Assembly (NCBI GenBank): GCA_009667805.1
Contig: CM019063.1
Coordinates: 354,664,942-354,728,941, forward strand
From: Leptobrachium leishanense
Taxonomy: Eukaryota; Chordata; Amphibia; Anura; Megophryidae
Length of the DNA: 64,000 bases
Direction: 5' to 3'
Positions 26,590 to 38,640 of the stretch are shown piece after piece; positions within the stretch are counted from its first letter, which is position 1, and every line of letters begins with the position of its first letter. The notes under the pieces are model-generated. The model saw only the letters and a program-made list of their open reading frames with translations. It was not told where the DNA came from and made no database searches. A program made the position numbers and the translations under genes.

Positions 26590-27602
26590 ACTAGCAGTAG
26601 CAGTCCCTCACATGATGGCATATGTAAGGCTCTGGATGGAGAGGATGGCCCTGGCCTTGCATGATGTAGAATGCCTTTCCTCCCTTTGTACGTGCAGCTA
26701 ATCACTGGCTCTTGTTCACCAACCCCCTCCCAGTCTGGATGCTGCTCCTAGACCAGTTCCAACCAACATTTGCTGCTATCTCAGCCCCATTCCTGACTTC
26801 AAAACATATTGCATCACATAGGCCGCAGCTTACAGCACATTGTCCATGTTACTATTGTATAAGAATGGTAAACACTGGAGCCTATCTGTACAGCACACAC
26901 AGCTGCACATAGTGCGCAAAGCGGGCAGTGGAAGGTACAACCGATTCTTTTTAATAATAGCTAATTAAAACGCTGCAGTGGCAGGTGTGTGGGAATAGCT
27001 TTGACTGTCACATACTGCTATCCAGCCTTATAATGTAGTAAAGTCAAAGACATAAACAAGATAACTAAAATTCCCATGTTGATTGATTTCCTGCCTGCAG
27101 CATCTCCAGGCCTGTAAGCTGCAAGGCAGCTCTTTTCGCCTGCTTTTCTTTAACATGTACATGGAGCTTTGAAAGAGCAGACGTCCTTTCTGCAGAATTG
27201 GAGTGTTAGCCTCTGCAGAGCTGTGCTTTTCATGTGCTGCCCATTAATGCATAGCTGCAGCACATTGTACAAATCCGGGTTAGTACAATGAATATAGGGA
27301 CTAGGTGAGAGGAGTGAAAACGTTGCAGGGATGATGCAATCTGCAGCAACATCAATTTCCTTCCATACATGAGTATGCTTGTTCTGTGCATAGCTGTTAT
27401 ACAAGGTAGTCTGAAGAGAAGCAAAGATTTTGAATCTAAATCGTACTATACAGTATGTAAAATATTATCTGTGGGTTACCCATGGACAGGGAGAGCTGTG
27501 GCTGTGTTATTCTTAAAATCAGATTATTGAGTATTATCTAAAAATAAAAAGCAGGAAGGATAGAAGTGATGAGTTTATCATAAAAAACAAATTATTTTTA
27601 AA
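26590..27602. other. Non-coding, no gene recognised
   Basis: Unique-looking sequence between the candidate promoter and the Helitron. I see no element ends or supported exon. Confidence 0.4.
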
Positions 27603-27640
27603 CTAGTTGTAAAGCCTGCCCAGAGGGCAGTCTATTGTGG

Positions 27641-28425
27641 ATATACTGCCCCAGCTCATGGATATACTGCCCCAGCTCATGGATATACTGCACCAGCTCA
27701 TGGATATACTGCCCCAGCTCGTGGATACTGCCCCAGCTCGTGGATACTGCCCCAGCTCGTGGATATTGCCCCAGCACGTGGATACTGCCCCAGCTCGTGG
27801 ATACTGCCCCCGCACGTGGATACTGCCCCCGCACGTGGATACTGCCCCCGCACGTGGATACTGCCCCAGCTCATGGATTTGCCCCAGCTCATGGATTTGC
27901 CCCAGCACGTGGATACTGCCCCAGCACGTGGATACTGCCCCCGCTCGTGGATACTGCCCCAGCACGTTGATACTGCCCCAGCACGTGGATACTGCCCCAG
28001 CACGTGGATACTGCCCCCGCACGTGGATATTTGCCCCCAGCTCATGGATTTGCCCCAGCACGTGGATACTGCCCCAGCACGTGGATACTGCCCCCGCACG
28101 TGGATACTGCCCCCGCACATGGATATTTGCCCCCAGCTCATGGATTTGCCCCAGCTCATGGATTTGCCCCAGGTCATGGATTTGCTCAGCTCATGGATTT
28201 GCCCCCAGCTCATGGATTTGCCCCCAGCTCATGGATTTGCCCCAGGTCATGGATTTGCCCAGCTCATGGATTTGCCCCAGGTCATGGATTTGCCCCAGGT
28301 CATGGATTTGCCCAGCTCATGGATTTGCCCCAGGTCATGGATTTGCCCAGCTCATGGATGTGCCCCAGGTCATGGATTTGCCCAGCTCATGGATTTGCCC
28401 CCAGGTCATGGATATGGCCCCCCCA
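27641..28425. repeat. Minisatellite inside the Helitron, units of 21, 19 and 18 bp
   Basis: About 40 units related to 'ccagctcatggatttgcc'. The unit changes along the array. 21-bp 'ggatatactgcc' units come first (27641-27720), then mainly 19-bp 'cgtggatactgcc' units (27720-28130, with some 18-bp units). Units of 18 bp, 'catggatttgcc(c)', fill the rest. Unit lengths divisible by three leave several frames open on both strands. These frames are artefacts of the repeat, not genes. Confidence 0.92.
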
Positions 28426-28439
28426 GCGCTCATACTTAC

Positions 28440-28985
28440 CTGTCGAGCGGCGCCAGGGAAGTGAAGATTTCCCCGCTTCCTGTTTTTGAAGGACCCAAGC
28501 CCCGGTCACGTGACCGGGGCTTGGGTCCTTCAAAGCGGAAGCGAGGGAACTTTCCCTCCGCCGCTCGGGGGGTAGGATGCGCGCGGCAGCCGGGTAGAGG
28601 CGCAGCCTCTACCCGGCTGCCGCGCGCATCCTACCCTGAGCGGCGGAGGGAACTTTCCCTTCGCCGCTCGGGGACCCGTTAGATGCGCACAGCAGCCGGG
28701 TAGAGGCTGCGCTCGCAGCCTCTACCCGGCTGCCGCGCGCATCCAACCCCCGAGCGGCGGGGGAAACTTTCCCTTCGCCGCTCGGGGGGTTGGATGCGCG
28801 CGGCAGCCGGGTAGAGGCTGCGAGCGCAGCCTCTACCCGGCTGCTGTGTGCATGTGTAACCGCCGCGGCGAGCCGGCAGCCGGCTCGTGCCGCGGCGGTT
28901 GCATGCGCGCGCAACCAACCGCCGCTGGTTGCGCGCGCATGCGCAGTAGGGCTTTGGCGACGGACAGCCAAAGCCTTACTCTATT
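28440..28985. repeat. Cluster of GC-rich inverted repeats in the Helitron
   Basis: Successive palindromes are present. 'ggacccaagccccggtcac' is mirrored by its complement at 28491-28534. 'cagccgggtagaggc' pairs occur at 28588-28622, 28691-28734 and 28804-28845. 'gccgcggcgagccggcagcc' pairs occur near 28862-28900. Blocks 'gagggaactttccct(c/t)cgccgctcgg' separate them. CpG is far more frequent than in the flanks. Confidence 0.85.
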
Positions 28986-29039
28986 ATAGTATAGATAACT
29001 ATGGCTGTCACTGGACACAATCCATTTCTCAATTCATTT

Positions 29040-29155
29040 ACTATTTCATATAAACTATATCACATCTCCCTATGCCACAGCGTTTGCTTCTGGACTCAGA
29101 ATCTAAGCCCTGCCACAAGCTCACATCTCCCTCTGCCACAGCGCTTGCTTCTGGA
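29040..29155. repeat. Tandem 'tctgccacagcgcttgcttctgga' units
   Basis: About 1.8 copies of a ~62-bp unit ('cttctggactcagaatctaagccctgccacaagctcac...'). The unit continues on the other side of the hAT element (37994-38075) and again near 38310-38385. The hAT element therefore landed in a pre-existing tandem repeat. Confidence 0.75.
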
Positions 29156-29689
29156 TAGGGATGAGCCGAACACCCCGGAGTTGTTCGATTTCAAAAGTTC
29201 GAACACGAACCGAACTCAATGCAAGTCAATGGGACTCGAAAGTTCGATTTTTAGAGTGCCCTCCAAGAGGGCATATAAGCAAGATATTTGCCATAAAAGG
29301 TGTATGGTGGTCCGGGCAGTGCCCTGGGGGACAGGAAACAAGGACAAAAAGTTTAAAAAAAAAGTTTTTAAAGGAACAGTGAGTTTTCCATGAAATAAAG
29401 GTTAAGGATAAAAACGAAAAATTCCTTCAAATATCGTGCCTAGGAGGCCCCATAACCTGCCCGTGAAATGGCGGATTTGTAGTATGTATAGAAACATTTA
29501 AAAACAAAAAAATTACATTTCAAATGACGGTAAATAGTTTTCTTTTAATCTATTCATAATCAACTGCTTGGGGCGGCAGCCTGTATGAAAAGAGGAGACG
29601 TTTTTGGACACGCAGAACAAGTTTAGTGATTTTTTTGGCTAAATTATGGTGAAACTTATGCAGGCTTTGGATGAAAGTAACAATAGGTG

Positions 29690-30450
29690 CTTTAAAATTG
29701 GGCCTTTAGTGTCGGCAACAGTGCCGTCACACCGTAACCCCTCTGTGGTATTGTGGAAGAGTGCAGGGGTGGACCCTGCATTCAAATATTAAAATGATTG
29801 GAATCTAGTACACGCGTCAGGGCACCCAAATATTTTGCTTTAGGTGGCTTCAAGTGCCTTCACACCGTAACCCCTCTGTGGTATTGTTGAAAAGTGTAGC
29901 GGTGGACCCTGCGGTCCAATATTAAAATGATATGAATCTGGTATAGGGGTCAGTGGCATTGCACCCAAATATTGGGCCTTTGGTGCCAGCTAGTGCCTTC
30001 ACACTGTAACCCCTCTGAGGTATTGTGAAAGAGTGCAGGGGTGGACCCGGCATTCAAATATTAAAATGATTGGAATCTGGTACACACGTCAGTGCACCCA
30101 AATATTTTGCCTTTGGTGGCAGCAAGTGCCTTCACACCATAAGTAACCCCTCTGTGGTATTGTGGAAGAGTGCAGGGTTGGACCCTGCGGTCAAATATTA
30201 AAATGATATGAATCTGGTACAGGCGTCAGTGCACCCAAATATTGTGCCTTTGGTGGCAGCAAGTGCCTTCACCCCATAAGTAACCCCTCTGTGGTATTGT
30301 GGAAGAGTGCAGCGGTGGACCCTGTGGTCCAATATTAAAATTATATGAATCTGGTATAGGCGTCAGTGGCAGTGCACCCAAATATTAGGCCTTTGGTGCC
30401 AGCTAGTGCCTTCACAACGTAACCCCTCTGAGGTATTGTGGTATTGAGGC
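29690..30450. repeat. Tandem array of ~130-bp units in the hAT element
   Basis: About six units share 'gtgccttcacaccgtaacc' and 'cctctgtggtattgtgg'. They also share 'caaatattaaaatgat(at/tg)gaatctgg'. It lies just 3' of the transposase on the element's coding strand. Confidence 0.88.
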
Positions 30451-30499
30451 AGGGGTGGAGGTTTTGGTAATGCAGAAGAGATCCCCAATCTATTCAGTT

Positions 30500-33400
30500 A
30501 CGTCAGCATCAGGGGATTGATAGCTACTGATGCAGGACTGATTCATTTTTATAAATGTCAGCCAGTCTACAGAGTCGGTGGACAGACGCACTCTTTTGTC
30601 TGTGACAAAACCTCCAGCGGCACTGAACGTCCTTTCAGAAAGCACGCTGGAAGAAGGGCAACCTAGTAGCTGCATAGCATATTGGCTAAGTTCTGGCCAG
30701 TGATCCAATCTCTACACCCAGTAAGCCAGTGGATCATCTGCCGTAGAGGTATCCAGGTCTGCCCTTGCCCCTAGGTAGTCCTGCACCATACGGTGAAGAC
30801 GCTGGCAATGGGTGCCTACATTTGACATCCCTGGGCGTCGTGGTCTAAAAAAATTTAAAAAGGCATCAGTCAAGTGGCCCCGGCCTTCACCGCTCTTCCT
30901 CTGATCATCCGCAGCCTCAGAAGCACCTGTGTCATCACCTGGTAACCTACCAGTGCCTGGAAAGGTGTTACACAAGTGTCGCTTTAGAGCGTTCAAGATG
31001 TTTCATCCTGTGCTCCCTCTGTGCGGGCAGGATGAGCTCTGCAACTTTACCCTTGTATCGTTGATCAAGAAGGCTTGCCATCCAGTAATGATCCCTTTCC
31101 TTGATAGCACAAATCCTGGGGTCCTTTAGCAGGCTTTGCAGGATAAGGGAGCCCATGCAGCGTAGGTTGGAGGTGGCAATAGTTTCCGAGTCTTCCTGGT
31201 CAATGAGGATGACCCCATCGTGCACTTCCTCCTACCAGCCACGTACTAGTCCTTGGGTTTCTGGGCACACAAAACCCTCCCTTGAGGAATCCCCACCTTC
31301 AATGCCCCCACTACTTAAATATTCCTCATCCTCCTCATCCTCCTCCTGTCTGATCTGAGGACTCACAGGAATGCTGTCTGCGTAAAGACTGGGGCCTTGA
31401 GAGCTAGGGAAGGCCTCCATTTCCTCCCGCTGCTCTTCCTCTAGTGCCACATCTATAATTCCCCGCATAGTGCGCTCCAGCAAAAAACACTAAAGGAATT
31501 GTGTCACTGATGCATGCGCTCTCCCTGCTCACCAACCTTGTTGCCTCCTCAAATGGTGACAGTACAGTGCATGCATCCTTGATCGTCAGCCACTGCGGGG
31601 GGGGAACAAGTTGACCTGAACCTGTCCTTGTGCCATACTCACACAGGTACTCATTGATGGCCCTCTGCTGCTTGCACAGACGCTGCAGCAGTGACAATGT
31701 CGAGTTCCACCTGGTGGGCATGTCACAGATCAGACGGTTTGTGGGAAGGTGGAATTCTCTTTTAATTTCTGCCAGGCGAACACTTGCTGGGAATGACCAT
31801 CTGAAGTGGCTGCAGACTTTTCTGGCCTGGCTGAGAAGCTCTGCCAGCCCTGGGTACCTGGTTAGGAAAATGCTGTACCACCAGATTTAGGACGTGTGCT
31901 AGGCATTAGACATGTGCATTCGTTTTAGTACTAAAACGATTTAGTCCGAATTTTGGGATAATTTCGTTTTCGTATGACTCAAGAGAAACGAAACTGCTCA
32001 GTACAAAAAACGAAATAAACTAAAATAAAATGCACTACATTTTAGTTTCAGTCCTTTTTGTGATATTGCATTGATGAGTGAAGGAGACCAGCAATGAAGA
32101 GCGCAACATCGCAACATCCGTAGTTCTGCACCCTCCACCTGCCAATGCAGTAGGATGTTCTATACAGAGAGGGGCATTAATTAATGCAGGAGGATGTTCT
32201 ATACATTATACAGAGAGGGGTATTAATGCAGGAGGATGTTATATACATTATACAGAGAAAGTTATAAATTGAGGAGGATGTTCTATACAGAGAGGGACAT
32301 TAATTAATTCAGGAGGATGTTCTATATATTATACAGAGAGGAGTATTAATTAAGGCAGGTGGATGTTGTATACATTATATAGAGAGGGGTATTAATTAAT
32401 GCAGGAGGATGTTCTAAACATTATACAGAGAGGAGCCTTTTTTTTAGCCCTTTAAATCCAGTGGCTGGGAGCGCTGAGATCGGCTGCTTGTTACATTATC
32501 TCTCAGTACAATGTATCAGGCTCAGCTTTTACAGTAACTGACTGTAACAGCGCTCAGAGTTTCAGTAAAACAAGGAAATAATATTGTTCTAACCTCTTAT
32601 ATATAAAAATATTATTTACTAGTTTTACTGAAACTCTGAGCGCTGTGATGAGCAGCAGTCAGTTACTGTAAAGGCTTTGCCTGACACGGGGCAGTATTAC
32701 AATGTTGGTGCTAACTTAACCAGAGCTGTTGTAAACTGAAAACCTCCATAGGCTATAATGGCTCTGGGAAGTTTACAACAGCTCTGGTTAAGTTAGCACC
32801 AACTATGTAATATCACCCACATTGTGCTGAGAGTGAGAGATACTGTAACAAGCAGCGATCTCAGCCCTCTGCGGAGCCACCACTAGAATAGTAATTGTAT
32901 CCGCTGGTTTTCGGATGAATGAAATTAGTTTTCATACTAAAGAACTGAAAACGAATTTCTTTAGCAACTAAATAAATTGCATTTTAGGACTAATCCATTA
33001 GTTCAAAACGAAATTTTGTGCTGTGCACATGTCTACTAGGCATGGTACATGGGTCAACTTACCCTGGCGTAGGGCGGAGAGAAGGTTGCTGCCATTATCA
33101 CAGACGACCATTCCCAGCTGAAGCTGGCGTGCTGTTAACCATCTCTGCACCTGCCCCTGCAGAGCTGACAAAATTTCTGGCCCGATGTGGCTCCTTGTCT
33201 CCTAAACAAACCAGCTCAAGCACAGTATGGCATCTTTTTGCTTGAGCCATTGCGTAGCCCCTGCCACGCCTCGGTTTAACTGCCACTTCACCAGAGACAG
33301 AGAAGGAGGAGGAGGAAGAGGTGGTGGAGCAGACAGACCTCATACAAGCAGCTTTCTGGAGGCGTGGTGGATGAGCAAGCTCCAGCACAGAGCCCCGTCC

Positions 33401-34835
33401 TGGATCCCTCCCAGCTGTAATCAGAGTTACCCAGTGTGCCGTGAAGGAAATGTAATGGCCCTGTCCATGCTTGCTGGACCACGTGTCTAAAGTCATGTGC
33501 ACCTTGCTGCTGACTGCCTTTCCCAATGACTCCATAACATTGTCTTCCACGTGCTGGTATAGTGCTGGCCTTAAGTGAAAAGAAATGGCGTTTTGGAACC
33601 TGCCACTGTGGTACAGCACATTCAGCAAATTCACAGAAGGAAGCAGAGTCCATCAGCTGGAAAGGCAGCTGCTGTAATGTGAGTAATTTTGCTAAGCTGG
33701 CATTTAGACGCTGTGCCTGGGGATGGATGGGACTATATTTTTTCTTACGCTGCAGCAGCTGGGGCAATGTAATCTGACTGCGTAAATCTTCAGCTGATGG
33801 GATGCTGTCACATTCTGAGGAAGGACCTGGTACACCCATTACTGTAGCATCATCCCTGTCAGTGGAGGTTGTAGGCAATGACATGGCAGGACATATAGGG
33901 GGACAGATGAGGAGGAGGAGGACCTATACAAAGTGTTGTGCCAACGGGAAGCGTGGCAGGTGGTCATATGTCTGCTTCAAGCACGTGGTACCCAAGCGTG
34001 GGATGTCTTTCCCGCGCTTGCTCCTCATCTGACATAGATTACAAATAGAAACGGTGCGGTCTGCTGCACATTTCTTAAAGAATTCCCAGACAGCAGATTT
34101 CCTGTACATGTGCTTTGAGACAACAGCGCTCTGCACCTGACTGACCAGCTGTGACTTCTGATGCCTTGGACTGGCTATGGTTGCTCATAGAGGATGTTGT
34201 GCCTTGTGTTTGTTGTGCCTCCTCCTCCTCACTTGACTCTTCTGTTCGATCAGGCACCCAGGTGGAGTCAGTGATCTCATCATCGTCATCACCCCCTATC
34301 TCCTCGTCACTGGAGCCAACTTGGCAGTATAATGCAACTGCTGGGGCAACATGAGTGCCAGTTATTTGTGTGTCACTGGCACCCCTCCCTCTAGGTGTAT
34401 TATACTCCCTTCCTCAACCTCAGAGTTTGAATCAGAGCACTGTAGTTGCTGCGCATCCTCAAGCAGCATGTCACTGTCATTGTAGTCAAACAATTCAGCT
34501 GACTCCTCCTTGTATGTTGGTGAGGCTACGGCAGGAGTAGCTCTGGACATGGAAGCTGCATTAGATGCTTTGGCAGCTGAGGTGGACTGCAAACCACTAC
34601 AAGCCTGGCAGGCAGAGGACTCAGAGGATGAGGATGGCCTGGTTAGTCAATCCACCAAATCCTCTGTATGTTGCTGCTGCTTAAGACGGCCAGCACCAGT
34701 TAGAAAGGACAAGCGTGCCCCTGCAGATGCACCACATCCACGACGACCAGAGGCACAGCCTCCAGACACAGAGGCTGCTTGCCCTCTTATCTGTATCTGG
34801 GAGCGTCTGCCTGTCCTTTTTGGTCTTTCTGACAT
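30500..34835 (-). pseudogene. hAT transposase with BED zinc finger, broken
   Basis: A minus-strand reading path in several frames starts at MSERPKRTGRRS (34835). It includes acidic Ser/Glu-rich pieces (34592-34160) and a BED-type zinc finger (SAVWEFFKKCAADRT...CNLCQ...YDH, about 34105-33960). The central hAT domain has VHMTLDTWSSKHGQGHY and SFTAHW (about 33495-33425) and MPTRWNSTLSLLQRL (31721-31680). The C-terminal hAT dimerisation region has SSSVLSERTFSAAGG...DKRVRLS (about 30650-30580). It is disrupted by a MITE at 31907-33035 and by several frame changes. The family excises and inserts DNA with 8-bp duplications, matching the element's own flanks. ZBED-type host genes derive from this group, but the damage argues against a domesticated gene. 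Confidence 0.85.
31907..33035. mobile_element. hAT MITE with TAGACATGTGCA ends, copy A
   Basis: Starts TAGACATGTGCATTCGTTTT and ends GTGCACATGTCTA. Perfect 8-bp duplication ctaggcat (31899-31906, 33036-33043). 1129 bp. The interior has 8-9 'gcaggaggatgttctatacattatacagagaggggtattaat' type units (about 32148-32435) and long inverted arms ('cagcgctcagagtttcagtaaaa' near 32548 against its inverse near 32620). It inserted into the hAT transposase. Confidence 0.93.
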
Positions 34836-34854
34836 GGTGAGTGATATATAGATT

Positions 34855-37660
34855 AAAGATATACAGAACTCTGATTCAACTCTGTTATAAAAATTGGAGA
34901 TATGCAGAACTCTGATTCAACTGTGTTATCTAGATTAAAGATTTCCAGAACTCTGGTGTAACTCAGTGAGACACCCTGATAGCTGGCAGCCAGTGACAAG
35001 ACACAGATTAAAATTTGCAGAAATCTGCTACAAGTCTGTGAGACCCCCTGATAGGACCCCGTGATAGCTGACAACAGTGACAAGACACAGATTACAATTC
35101 CCAGAAACCTCCTATAAATCAGTGAGACCCCCTGATGGGTGGCAGTGACAAGACACAGATTAAAATTCCCAGAAACCTATAAATCAGTGAGACCCCCTGA
35201 TGGGTGGCAGTGACAAGACACAGATTACAATTCCCAGATATCTGCTAGAAGTCTGTGGGACCCCCTGATGGGTGCCAGTGACAAGACACAAATTACAATT
35301 CCCAGGAACCTCCTATAAATCAGTGAGACCCCCTGATGGGTGGCAGTGACAAGACACAGATTAAAATTCGCAGATATCTGCTACAAGTCTGTGAGACCCC
35401 CTGATGGGTGGCAGTGACAAGACACAAATTACAATTCCTAGATATCTGCTACAGGTATGTGGGACCCCCTGATAGCTGGCAGTGAGAAGACACAGATTAC
35501 AATTCCCAGGAACCTCCTATAAATCAGTGAGACCCCCTGATGGCTGGCAGTGAGAAGACACAGATTACAATTCCCAGATATCTGATACAAGTCTGTGAGA
35601 CCCCCTGATGGGTGGCAGTGACAAGACACAATTTACAATTCCCAGGAACCTCCTATAAATCAGTGAGACCACCTGATGGGTGGCAGTGACAAGACACAAA
35701 TTACAATTCCCAGGAACCCCCTATAAATCAGTGAGACCCCCTGATGGGTGGCAGTGACAAGACACAAATTACAATTCCCAGGGACCTCCTATAAATCAGT
35801 GAGACCCCCTGATGGGTGGCAGTGAGAAGACACAGATTACAATTCCCAGGAACCTCCTATAAATCAGTGAGACCCCCTGATGGGTGGCAGTGACAAGACA
35901 CAAATTACAATTCCCAGGAACCTCCTATAAATCAGTGAGACCCCCTGATGGGTGGCAGTGCCAAGACACAATTTACAATTCCCAGGAACCTCCTATAAAT
36001 CAGTGAGACCTGTGGCGGGATGGAGTATCCGCCTGCGGTCCTGCTCTATCTGACCCCCTCTTTGGTGTTGCCAAGCCCGACTACCGAGTGGCACGGCACC
36101 CGGCGTCTCGAGCGGCTTGGGTAGAAGACCACGTGGCGGTGGAGATCTGGAGAGTATATGGGGCACCAACGGTGGAAATCCGCCCGACTACTGAGTGGCA
36201 CGGCACTCGGCGTCTCGAGCAGCGGATCTACTGACCTTTGGAAGGCTGGAGACGGTCTGCGTGGCGAACCGCGGTTCGGTAGAGTCTCCTTGAAGATGCG
36301 GGGCACGGCGCTGAGTCGAGGTCCCGATTCGGGGTGGTTGCGGTATCCCGAGGTACCGATCCAAGGTGGCGCAACGGCGCGGCGAATCGATGTTCTGCTG
36401 CGGAGTTAGAGTGACCCGTTCCTGGGTGGTGGTGATATATAGCCGGCGTGAAATGACAACACCAGACGAAGCTGCATGTATCAAACACTCAGATGAACTG
36501 CCTTTTAATGAACAACGCCACTATTTATGCTGAAGTACAACAGTCATAATTTGCATACCCATACTAATTAGTAGCATACCCATACTAATTAGTTATGTCA
36601 GTTATTTACAATAAACATTCTTCACATTCTCTTAGCCTTCAGCTCACACAACGTTTGTACATCCATTGTTCCAGCACATCAGATTAAACACACACTATCA
36701 GAGATCCCTTAAATTAAACATGTAGCTAGATAATGGGGAAAATCCCTGACGCATAAATTACACAGCAGCAAAACTTGTTTACTAGCTACAGAAACACACA
36801 TTTACCTACAGGAATATAAGTATGTTTTAAAACCAAAGCTATGTCATTTCACTAAACTAAATTAAACTAAAACCAAACGATGTAAAATATATTTAAAATC
36901 ACACGATATAAATGACCATAAAATCCTTTGAGGTTTGAAGCATGGAGCGTTACCTCAGCTCCATGACATAGGTCCTTTTAAAAAATGTCTTGGGTTTGAG
37001 TCCTGGGCTCGCTGCGCCGAGCCCCTATGTCCCTTCCGTGACAAGACCCCCTTATGGGTGGCAGTGACAAGACACAAATTAAAATTCCCAGGAACCCCCT
37101 ATAAATCAGTGAGACCCCCTGATGGGTGGCAGTGACAAGACACAAATTACAATTCCCAGGAACCTCCTATAAATCAGTGAGACCCCCTGATGGGTGGCAG
37201 TGACAAGACACAAATTACAATTCCCAGATATCTGCTACAAGTATGTTGGATCCCCTAATAGCTTACAGTGAGAAGACACAGATTACAATTCCCAGGAACC
37301 TCCTATAAATCAGTGAGACCCCCTGATGGCTGGCAGTGACAAGACACAAATTACAATTCCCAGGAACCTCCTATAAATCAGTGAGACCCCCTTATGGGTG
37401 GCAGTGAGAAGACACATATTACAATTCCCAGATATCTGATACAAGTCTGTGAGACCCCCTGATGGGTGGCAGTGACAAGACACAAATTACAATTCCCAGG
37501 AACCTCCTATAAATCAGTGAGACCACCTGATGGCTGGCAGTGACAAGACACAAATTACAATTCCCAGGAACCTCCTATAAATCAGTGAAACCCCCTGATG
37601 GGTGGCAGTGACAAGACACAAATTACAATTCCCAGATATGACCCCCCAATAGCTGCTGGC
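34855..37660. repeat. 68-bp minisatellite upstream of the hAT transposase
   Basis: About 24-25 units are built on 'cagtgagaccccctgatggg' and 'tggcagtgacaagacacaaa'. A variable third block is either 'caggaacctcctataaat' or 'cagatatctgctacaagtct'. The first ~150 bp (34855-35000) hold degenerate units. The array is split by a solo LTR at 36011-37043. It lies between the element's terminus and the transposase start, where a promoter would be. Confidence 0.9.
36011..37043 (-). mobile_element. Solo LTR (same family as the element at 52766-57255)
   Basis: Starts TGTGGCGGGATGGAGTATCC and ends TTCCGTGACA. Perfect 5-bp duplication agacc (36006-36010, 37044-37048). It is collinear with the LTR at 56248-57255. 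The family's internal element reads on the minus strand here, so the LTR's own orientation is minus. It is probably the product of recombination between two LTRs. Confidence 0.92.
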
Positions 37661-38001
37661 ACTGAGAAGACACACTAACATCTCAAAAAACATGTGCTGG
37701 GACTGCGAGAGACGCCTTATATAGTGTGCTGCGGGACTTAGCTCTGTGAGCCCATGAGTGGACAAAATTTGCCCAATCAGGACTCTGAGCCGTGATTGGC
37801 ATAGTCTTGCAGCTGACCTGTGGTCAGGTGCAAGGCTGTAGCCAATTACAAGCTTCAGGCCAGTGGAAAAGTGCATTGTGGTCCATTGTGGTGCATTGTG
37901 GGCGAACATGCGGCAAACACGCGGATATGTTCGGAGTTCGATGAACAGCCGAATGGGCGATGTTCGAATCGAACACCGAACCACTCATCCCTACTTCTGG
38001 A

Positions 38002-38493
38002 CTCAGAATCTAAGCCCTGCCACAAGCTCACATCTCCCTCTGCCACAGCGCTTGCTTCTGGACTCAAAATCTAAAGGTATCAGCGATCAACATGTCTTCT
38101 GCAATTCTACTCCACAATCTCGACTTTAATCCTCCTGTTCATATTTTATGCTTGCATCTATCTATTAATATTTTGTCTGTTTTTTTCTTGATAAATTTAT
38201 GCTCTCCTTTGGTAAACCCATGCTCTCATATGGCCTCCCCACCCCCTCACCATGTCGTAAAAATACCTGGCATATACAGCCCACACTCTGTAACTCTGCA
38301 ACCTCTTTAATCAACAGCCCTGCCACATCTCCCTCTGCCAAAAGCTCACCTCTCCCTCTGCCACAGCGCTTGCTTCTGGACTCTGCTGTCCCACCCACCC
38401 AGTGCTGGTCTAAAATTTGTAGCTTACTTTCCAGCTGCTTCCACTTTGCAAATCACCCTAATTAACCCAAGGTTTCTATCCCTTCCCATGATA
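38002..38493. repeat. Old repeat DNA upstream of a LINE end
   Basis: Further 'ctccctctgccacagcgcttgcttctggact' units (38030-38065, 38325-38385) are mixed with unrecognised sequence. It may be the body of a degraded LINE because it leads directly into a LINE 3' end. Confidence 0.45.
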
Positions 38494-38640
38494 TGTTAAT
38501 CTGTATATTTGTGTTTTGTTTTTAATATCTTGCATTTTATTACTTTGTATTTCTGTAACAATTCAATGTTCTTGAACCCAGGACATACTTGAAAACAAGA
38601 GAAATCTCAATGTATCCTTCCTGGTAAAATACATCAAATT
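38494..38640 (+). repeat. LINE 3'-end fragment (CR1/L2 type)
   Basis: Carries 'ttcttgaacccaggacatacttg' and 'aatgtatccttcctggtaaaatac', matching the tails of the LINE copies in this window. Plus orientation. Confidence 0.8.

Larger units (their letters stand above)
27603..28995 (-). mobile_element. Non-autonomous Helitron
   Basis: On the minus strand it starts TCTATACTATAATAGAG at 28995. It ends CTAG at 27606-27603, preceded by the hairpin CTGCCC-TCT-GGGCAG nine bases upstream. The base before the 5' TC is A and the base after CTAG is T, as expected for rolling-circle insertion between A and T with no target duplication. 1393 bp. There is no Rep/helicase gene, so it is non-autonomous. The 3' half is a minisatellite and the 5' half a cluster of GC-rich palindromes. 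Confidence 0.8.
29156..37993 (-). mobile_element. 8.8-kb hAT DNA transposon with transposase and nested insertions
   Basis: The termini are TAGGGATGAGC and its inverse CTCATCCCTA. The perfect 8-bp duplication cttctgga lies at 29148-29155 and 37994-38001. The transposase gene runs on the minus strand (about 34835 to 30500). On its downstream side is a ~130-bp tandem array. On its upstream side is a 68-bp minisatellite of about 1.7 kb, plus a solo LTR of 1033 bp. A 1129-bp hAT MITE interrupts the transposase. The element at 1394-4359 shares its ends. Confidence 0.92.

Noticed and set aside
27603..28682. Long frames of 111-307 residues on both strands over the minisatellite
   Set aside because: Mutually overlapping frames on both strands, all made of the same repeated units. 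They follow from unit lengths near multiples of three.
28609..29018. Arg/Ala-rich frames over the GC palindromes
   Set aside because: No family resemblance. They mirror each other across inverted repeats and lie inside a Helitron.
30500..34835. Possible domesticated ZBED-type host gene
   Set aside because: Transposon ends with a perfect duplication surround it. The frame is broken and a MITE interrupts it.
34855..37660. Regular repeats considered as a CRISPR array
   Set aside because: Units are directly adjacent without unique spacers, and the context is a vertebrate hAT transposon.
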